A stretch of 35,838 nt of DNA from Komagataeibacter europaeus LMG 18890 (lineage in GTDB: Bacteria > Pseudomonadota > Alphaproteobacteria > Acetobacterales > Acetobacteraceae). Below are positions 31,787 through 35,838 of this stretch, piece after piece; position 1 is the stretch's first letter, and each line of letters starts with the position of its first letter. The notes under the pieces are model-generated. The model made no database searches and was not told the origin of the DNA. It saw nothing but the letters and a program-made list of their open reading frames with translations. Made by a program: the position numbers and the translations under genes. The DNA is taken from positions 63,887 to 99,724 of the forward strand of contig NZ_CADP01000003.1 in the NCBI RefSeq assembly GCF_000285295.1, given 5' to 3'.

Positions 31787-32520
31787 GCCGCGGTCCCCAG
31801 CGTGGCCCGTGCGCGTTCAAGATCGGCGGGCGTGTCGACACCGAAGGGTGCGGTGGCGATCCGTGCGCAGCCCATGGTCATGCCAGCTTCCAGCGCGCGA
31901 AGCTGCTCAAGCTTCTCACGCTTTTCCAGCCCGCTTTCAGGCAGGCCGACAAAGCGGGCCAGCGCCGGGCGGCGATAGGCGTAAATGCCGATATGATGCC
32001 ACAGCGGCCCATCCCCCCACGGTATGGGCAGGCGGGAGAAATACAGCGCCCGCGCCACCTGCGCATCCGGCCCGAAGGTGCAGGCGACCTTGACCACGGA
32101 TGATGCCACGGCTTCCGCCTGATCGCGGACGGGCGCGACAAGGGTCGCGATATCGGTACCCGGATCAGCCAGCGGGCGCAGCACGTCATGCAGGTTTCCG
32201 GGGTCAACCCCCGGCAGGTCGCCCTGCAGGTTGATGACGGTGTCATGCCTCCCCTGCGGGTCAAGCTGCCGCAGGGCCTGCCATATGCGGTCGGACCCGG
32301 ATGGGAGCACGGGATCGGTCAGGACCGCCGTGCCGCCCGCGCGTTCCACGACATCGGCAATTTCACGCTCCGCCGTGGCGACAGCCACGGGGCCGACACC
32401 CGCGGCAACAGCGCGGTCAAGCACATGGATAATCATGGGACGGCCGGCAATGTCGGCAAGCGGTTTGCCCGGCAGCCGGGTCGAGGCCATCCGGGCCGGA
32501 ATCAGGACAATGGGATTCAT
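31783..32520 (-). CDS. kdsB: 3-deoxy-manno-octulosonate cytidylyltransferase (CMP-KDO synthetase)
   Basis: A protein of 245 aa. It activates KDO with CTP for LPS inner-core synthesis. PIVLIPARMASTRLPGKPLA is the nucleotide-binding signature (residues 3-22). GGTAVLTDPVLPSGSDRIWQA, DTVINLQGDLPGVDP (metal-binding Asp) and HHIGIYAYRRPALARFV follow, and LEKREKLEQLRALEAGM closes the active site. The start at 32520 fits the family beginning; no clear ribosome site precedes it, and the frame is open upstream without family features. It is divergent from the cytochrome c gene across 138 bp and overlaps pheA by 4 bp. Confidence 0.95.
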   Translation of the reverse strand: MNPIVLIPARMASTRLPGKPLADIAGRPMIIHVLDRAVAAGVGPVAVATAEREIADVVERAGGTAVLTDPVLPSGSDRIWQALRQLDPQGRHDTVINLQGDLPGVDPGNLHDVLRPLADPGTDIATLVAPVRDQAEAVASSVVKVACTFGPDAQVARALYFSRLPIPWGDGPLWHHIGIYAYRRPALARFVGLPESGLEKREKLEQLRALEAGMTMGCARIATAPFGVDTPADLERARATLGTAA

Positions 32521-32658
32521 GGGATCTGGGTCTGGGCCATCCGTATCTGTGGCGGCGGCGGGGGCCGTCCGCTGCCGTGCATGCTTCACACAGGGCGCGC
32601 GGCAGTCTAGGTAAGGAGCGGTTTTCATGCAACCGTATGGGAAGGACGCCCGAATTTC

Positions 32659-33162
32659 ATGGACAGTGTACGCCTTAACCAGATCGGGGCCGCCTGCCTC
32701 TGTGCAGCACTCGCGGTCGGGGCCAGTTGGGGTATCGCCCACACTGCCGTTCCGGAACAGATCCCGGCAAAGCCCGGCGTGGCCATTCCCCACCCGGTGG
32801 CCCCCGCGGGCGCGTCCATTGATGATCTGGTCGCCAGGGCCAGCGTGGAAAAGGGCCACGCCATAGCCGACCGGCAGTGCGCCATGTGCCACAGCATGGC
32901 GCCACAGGGGCCGGCCATTATCGGGCCGGGCCTGTTTGGCGTGGTCGGCACGCATGTGGGCGACATTCCGGGTTATGAATTCTCGGACGCGCTGAAGGCG
33001 CACAAGGACGAGACGTGGACCAACACCACCCTTTCCGCATGGCTGAAATCCCCCGCTGAATACGCATCGGGCACCAAGATGTCGTTTCCCGGCATTGCAT
33101 CAGAAACCGAGCGGGCGGACGTGATCGCCTACCTCAACTCCCTCAAGCCGGAGGCGCATTGA
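32659..33162 (+). CDS. Membrane-anchored class I cytochrome c
   Basis: A protein of 167 aa. An N-terminal hydrophobic segment (residues 8-27, IGAACLCAALAVGASWGIA) probably serves as an uncleaved membrane anchor. A Pro/Ala linker follows. The heme site is ADRQCAMCHSMAP (CxxCH) near residue 74-78. The distal methionine is likely in SGTKMSFPGI near 138, as in cytochrome c2/c552. EFSDALKAHKDETWTNTTLSAWL is typical of the alphaproteobacterial CycM-like group. It would carry electrons in the periplasm between the bc1 complex or dehydrogenases and a terminal oxidase. GAAGGA lies 12 bases upstream of the ATG, rather far. The stop overlaps the hisN start (TGATG). Confidence 0.93.
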   Translation: MDSVRLNQIGAACLCAALAVGASWGIAHTAVPEQIPAKPGVAIPHPVAPAGASIDDLVARASVEKGHAIADRQCAMCHSMAPQGPAIIGPGLFGVVGTHVGDIPGYEFSDALKAHKDETWTNTTLSAWLKSPAEYASGTKMSFPGIASETERADVIAYLNSLKPEAH

Positions 33163-33977
33163 TGACCACCCTGCCCGCCGGTTTCCCGCGTGATGCGGTG
33201 CTGGAGGCGGCGGGGGTCGCGGCCGATGTCGCGCGCAGCGTGGTGCTGCCGTTTTTCCGCCGGGGGGTACGCGCGGACGACAAGACCGATGCCAGTCCCG
33301 TCACCATAGCCGACCGCACGGCCGAGCGCGCGATTCGGGCCGTGCTGTCCGAACGCCTGCCCGGTTTTGGCGTGATGGGGGAGGAATTCGGGCTGGAAGG
33401 AGCTGACAGCCCGTATCGCTGGGTGATCGACCCGGTGGATGGCACGCGTGCCTTCCTGACCGGGCGGCCGACCTTTGGCACGCTGGTCGCCCTGCTGCAT
33501 GACAATGTCCCGGTGCTGGGCGTGATTGACCAGCCCGTGACGGGGGAGCGGTGGATCGGCCTGCGTGGCGAGGCCACGCGGTATGTCTCCACCCTGCCCG
33601 GCACGCCCGTCACGCGCCCCTGCGGCGACGTGGGCCGGGCGGAACTGTCATGCACCGCGCCCGAAATCATTGATGCCCCCCACCGGTCCGGTTTTGACGC
33701 GCTGGCCGCCGCCGCCAAGCGCACAAGCTGGGGTGGGGACTGCTACGCCTATGGCCTGCTGGCGCTGGGGCAGATCGACATCATTGCCGAATGTACCATG
33801 AAGATATGGGACTGGGCGGCCCTTGTGCCCGTGGTGGAAGGGGCGGGCGGCCGCATGACCGACTGGGCGGGCCAGCCGCTGCGCGCTGATGGCGACGGCA
33901 CGGTCCTGGCGGTGGGGGATGGCGGCCTGCTGCCCCATGTGGCGGGGCTGCTGACCCCGGGCATTGCCATAAAGTAA
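33162..33977 (+). CDS. hisN: Histidinol-phosphatase, inositol-monophosphatase family
   Basis: A protein of 271 aa. GVMGEEFGLEG (E of the metal site, about residues 70-80), WVIDPVDGTRAFLTGRPTFG (DxxDGT, about 87-106) and MKIWDWAALVPVVEGAGGRM (WDxAA, about 210-230) are the three IMPase motifs. The long form of motif two with RAF(L)TGRP, followed by FGTLVALL, and SWGGDCYAYGLLALG favour the HisN group (histidinol-phosphate hydrolysis) over true inositol phosphatases. The ATG at 33162 has GGAGG eight bases before it and shares one base with the cytochrome stop, so the two genes are coupled. A TTG one codon earlier is unlikely. Confidence 0.88.
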   Translation: MTTLPAGFPRDAVLEAAGVAADVARSVVLPFFRRGVRADDKTDASPVTIADRTAERAIRAVLSERLPGFGVMGEEFGLEGADSPYRWVIDPVDGTRAFLTGRPTFGTLVALLHDNVPVLGVIDQPVTGERWIGLRGEATRYVSTLPGTPVTRPCGDVGRAELSCTAPEIIDAPHRSGFDALAAAAKRTSWGGDCYAYGLLALGQIDIIAECTMKIWDWAALVPVVEGAGGRMTDWAGQPLRADGDGTVLAVGDGGLLPHVAGLLTPGIAIK

Positions 33978-33995
33978 CGGCGGTAATTGATCTTT

Positions 33996-34009
33996 CCCCC
34001 TAGCGGGGG
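33996..34009 (+). other. Short GC hairpin between hisN and serA
   Basis: CCCCC and GGGGG pair around TAGC. There is no T-run afterwards, so it is not a standard terminator. It lies about 60 bp before the serA ATG and probably belongs to the serA leader or ends hisN messages inefficiently. Confidence 0.4.
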
Positions 34010-34069
34010 CACGGCCAATCGGATAGGGACGGACCCATCTTGACCGTACACGAAGCGGGAGCACGCGAC

Positions 34070-35335
34070 ATGACCAGCCAATCCAACGGACATCTTTCCC
34101 TTCCCAAGGACAAGATCCGTATCCTCCTGCTTGAAGGCATCCATGACAGTGCCGTAAAGCTGCTGAAGGACAACGGATACGAAAACGTCACCCGCCTGAA
34201 AACGGCGCTGGAAGGTGAAGCCCTGCAGAAGGCGCTGGAAGGCGTGCATATCGTCGGCATCCGTTCGCGCACCCAGCTGACGCGCGAAGTGATCGAGAAG
34301 GCCGATCGCCTGATCGCCATCGGCTGCTTCTGTATCGGCACCAACCAGGTTGACCTGAACGCCGCGCGTGAAGGCGGTATCCCGGTTTTCAATGCGCCCT
34401 ACAGCAACACGCGTTCCGTTGCCGAACTGGTCATGGGCGAGATCGTGATGCTGATGCGCCGCATCTTCCCCAAGTCCGAGGAATGCAACGCCGGGATCTG
34501 GAAGAAATCCGCCACCAACAGCTGGGAAGTGCGCGGCAAGACGCTGGGTATCGTGGGTTATGGCTCCATCGGGTCGCAGCTTTCCGTACTGGCCGAAGCA
34601 TTCGGCATGCGCGTGTTCTATTACGACGTGATCGACAAGCTTGTGCATGGCAACGCAACGCCGGTCGACACGCTGGAAACCCTGCTGGAGCAGAGTGACG
34701 TGGTCAGCCTGCACGTGCCCCAGACCCCGGAAACGGCGGGCATGATTGGTGAGGCCCAGATCCGCGCGATGAAAAAGGGGTCGTTCCTGATCAACAACGC
34801 CCGTGGCAACGTGGTGGACCTCGACGCGCTGGCCGCCGCCCTGAAGGACGGCCACCTGCTGGGCGCCGCGATCGACGTGTTCCCCAAGGAGCCGAAAGCG
34901 GCTGGCGAGGAATTCAAGACCCCGCTGCGTGGCCTGGACAATGTGATCCTGACGCCGCATATCGGCGGGTCCACGGCCGAAGCGCAGGAGCGCATCGGCG
35001 TGGAAGTGGCGCGCAAGCTGGTGGAATATTCCGATGTCGGCTCCACCCTGGGGGCTGTCAACTTCCCCACCGTGCAACTGCCGGAAAACCCGCATGGCAC
35101 GCGCTTCATGCACGTGCACCGCAACGTGCCGGGCATCATGCTGCAGATCAACGAGATCTTTTCTTCGGAATCCTGCAACGTCACCGCGCAGTACCTGCAG
35201 ACGGCGGGCGAACTGGGTTACGTGGTGGTCGAGGCCGATACCGGCCGCGATGTGGAAAAGGACAACCGCATCCTTGACCGCCTGCGCGCGCTCAAGGGCA
35301 CCCTGCGCGCGCGCCTGCTGTACAAGCAGCAGTAA
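34070..35335 (+). CDS. serA: D-3-phosphoglycerate dehydrogenase
   Basis: A protein of 421 aa from the ATG at 34070, which has GGGAG eight bases upstream; an in-frame TTG at 34040 is less likely. It oxidises 3-phosphoglycerate as the first step to serine. IRILLLEGIHDSAVKLLKDN opens the protein. IGCFCIGTNQVDLNAA and VFNAPYSNTRSVAELVMGE form the substrate domain. The NAD site is LGIVGYGSIGSQLSVLAEAF near residue 160. INNARGNVVDLDALAAAL carries the catalytic Arg region and LTPHIGGSTAEAQERIG the catalytic His. A C-terminal ACT domain (about 345-421, RNVPGIMLQINEIFSSE) gives serine feedback, as in the E. coli-type short enzyme. Confidence 0.97.
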   Translation: MTSQSNGHLSLPKDKIRILLLEGIHDSAVKLLKDNGYENVTRLKTALEGEALQKALEGVHIVGIRSRTQLTREVIEKADRLIAIGCFCIGTNQVDLNAAREGGIPVFNAPYSNTRSVAELVMGEIVMLMRRIFPKSEECNAGIWKKSATNSWEVRGKTLGIVGYGSIGSQLSVLAEAFGMRVFYYDVIDKLVHGNATPVDTLETLLEQSDVVSLHVPQTPETAGMIGEAQIRAMKKGSFLINNARGNVVDLDALAAALKDGHLLGAAIDVFPKEPKAAGEEFKTPLRGLDNVILTPHIGGSTAEAQERIGVEVARKLVEYSDVGSTLGAVNFPTVQLPENPHGTRFMHVHRNVPGIMLQINEIFSSESCNVTAQYLQTAGELGYVVVEADTGRDVEKDNRILDRLRALKGTLRARLLYKQQ

Positions 35336-35366
35336 TGCGCGCCCGATGACGTCGGGTTCACGGAAC

Positions 35367-35400
35367 GGGGGCATGCCGGTTGGGCATGTCCCCTTTTTTA
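35367..35400 (+). terminator. Rho-independent terminator after serA
   Basis: GGGGGCATGCC (35367-35377) pairs with GGCATGTCCCC (35383-35393) over 11 bp including one G-T, followed by six T residues. It lies 31 bp after the serA stop. Confidence 0.9.
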
Positions 35401-35465
35401 TGCCCTTTTATGCCCTGCTGTCCGGGCTTTGGGAAAGCCTGCCTTTGGGCATCGTGCAAACTCAA

Positions 35466-35491
35466 AGAAGTTCTTGGTGAAGCTTTTTTCA
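35466..35491. repeat. Left part of a dispersed repeat, cut by the IS element
   Basis: AGAAGTTCTTGGTGAAGCTT followed by TTTTCA. It matches the left arm of the long copy at 17610 and the short copy at 9207. The expected continuation (A-tract, GCTTC, central hairpin) is missing because the IS5-type element begins at about 35492. Confidence 0.7.
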
Positions 35492-35838
35492 GGGCCTGTT
35501 GGGAATTAACGCGAATTGATGATTGCGGCGGTAAGATAAATCATCGCTGCGAATGATCTGTCGGTCTTGTCGCTTCGCATGGCGATGCGCTTGAACTCCT
35601 TGAGCTTGCAGAAGAAGTTCTCGATGAGATGGCGTGCCTTGAACAGGGCTCCATCGAAGGGTCGCCTGTCGAGGCGGTTCCGACGCTGGGGAATGACCAC
35701 GCGGGCCCCTTGCGCGCGTATGGTGTCCACGATCCAGTGGACATCGAACGCCTTGTCAGCAAGAAGTCCCTCAAAATCAGCCGGTTCAAGGAGAGGCGCC
35801 ACCCCGACCGTGTCGTAATGCTGGCCGGGGATAAGCGT
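35492..35838 (-). mobile_element. IS5-family insertion sequence, one end only
   Basis: The element's transposase 3' end and terminal sequence are in the window; the rest continues past the right edge. The probable terminus is GGGCCTGTTGGGAATT starting at about 35492. It is preceded by TCA, which fits the TNA target duplicated by the IS427 subgroup of IS5 (family knowledge); the other inverted repeat and duplication are outside the window, so the exact edge is inferred. Confidence 0.82.
35506..35838 (-). CDS. IS5-family transposase, C-terminal fragment
   Basis: The last 110 residues of a DDE transposase, open to the window edge with no internal start needed (it enters as TLIPGQHYDTVGVAPLLEP). 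ADKAFDVHWIVDTIRAQGA contains the second catalytic Asp region (D-K-A-F-D). ARVVIPQRRNRLDRRPFDG and LFKARHLIENFFCKLKEFKR, followed by IAMRSDKTDRSF, form the Y(2)R(3)E(6)K-like signature of the IS4/IS5 superfamily with the catalytic Glu. In the IS427 group this is often the second of two frames joined by frameshifting; the first frame would lie outside the window. Confidence 0.9.
   Translation of the reverse strand, partial: TLIPGQHYDTVGVAPLLEPADFEGLLADKAFDVHWIVDTIRAQGARVVIPQRRNRLDRRPFDGALFKARHLIENFFCKLKEFKRIAMRSDKTDRSFAAMIYLTAAIINSR

Noticed and set aside
34040-34069. TTG at 34040 as the serA start
   Set aside because: The ATG at 34070 has a better ribosome site (GGGAG at eight bases) and fits family length.
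33749-35374. 541-codon open frame on the minus strand opposite hisN and serA
   Set aside because: It is antisense to two clearly recognised enzymes, has His/Arg/Gln-rich low-complexity content and no family motif; long antisense frames are common in high-GC genes.
1-35838. CRISPR array, prophage, integrase, toxin-antitoxin or defence island
   Set aside because: No regular spaced repeats and no matching gene families were seen; apart from the IS at the right edge, the content is core metabolism.

Overview
The window looks like chromosomal DNA from an alphaproteobacterium, most likely an acetic acid bacterium (Acetobacteraceae, Komagataeibacter/Gluconacetobacter type). This is inference. It rests on visibly high GC with strong third-position GC bias, alphaproteobacterial gene neighbourhoods (comF-grxC-DUF1178 with ubiG/lysC nearby; sdhE-mfd next to recG; bolA-J-protein-cobS-cobT; kdsB-pheA opposite a membrane-anchored cytochrome c), and AT-rich hairpin repeats that I believe are common in these genomes. 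Almost everything is core metabolism or housekeeping. Mobile DNA is confined to one IS5-type element cut by the right edge.

Layout. 1-2.5 kb (minus): lysC, a nitronate monooxygenase-like gene and the start of a RodZ-like gene, joined by ATGA stop/start overlaps. 2.6-9.1 kb: ubiG; then, on the minus strand, a secreted lactonase-type beta-propeller, DUF2147, DUF1178, grxC and a frameshifted comF; a divergent SAM methyltransferase; then moaA with a DUF3553 gene. 9.2-12.0 kb: galU and phosphogluco/phosphomannomutase (minus), making UDP-glucose precursors, preceded by a 450-bp leader rich in repeats, and a tRNA-Leu(GAG). 12.1-17.6 kb: lipB; a bolA/lolA-like pair (minus); a J-domain protein; cobS and cobT ending in a clear terminator. 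17.7-21.2 kb: a group II PLP decarboxylase, a frameshifted bile-acid:sodium-symporter-family gene and a secreted protein of unknown function. 21.4-27.4 kb: sdhE-mfd (minus) and divergent recG. 27.4-29.2 kb: a TetR regulator and a two-domain cold-shock protein. 29.4-32.5 kb (minus): kdsB-pheA, then dapA and smpB. 32.7-35.4 kb (plus): cytochrome c, hisN, serA, terminator. 35.5 kb to the end: IS5-family element inserted in a copy of the dispersed repeat.

Functional links: lysC and dapA start the lysine/diaminopimelate branch; pheA, hisN and serA are further amino-acid steps; galU/pgm feed UDP-glucose to polysaccharides (in cellulose producers, to cellulose); kdsB feeds LPS; mfd/recG serve DNA repair. 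I found no CRISPR array, prophage, toxin-antitoxin pair or obvious new defence system. The items most worth a second look are the lipobox-bearing LolA-like protein coupled to BolA, the J-protein with a Cys/His-rich N-terminus beside CobST, the repeat architecture upstream of galU, the dispersed hairpin repeat with an IS inside one copy, and two genes broken by small indels.
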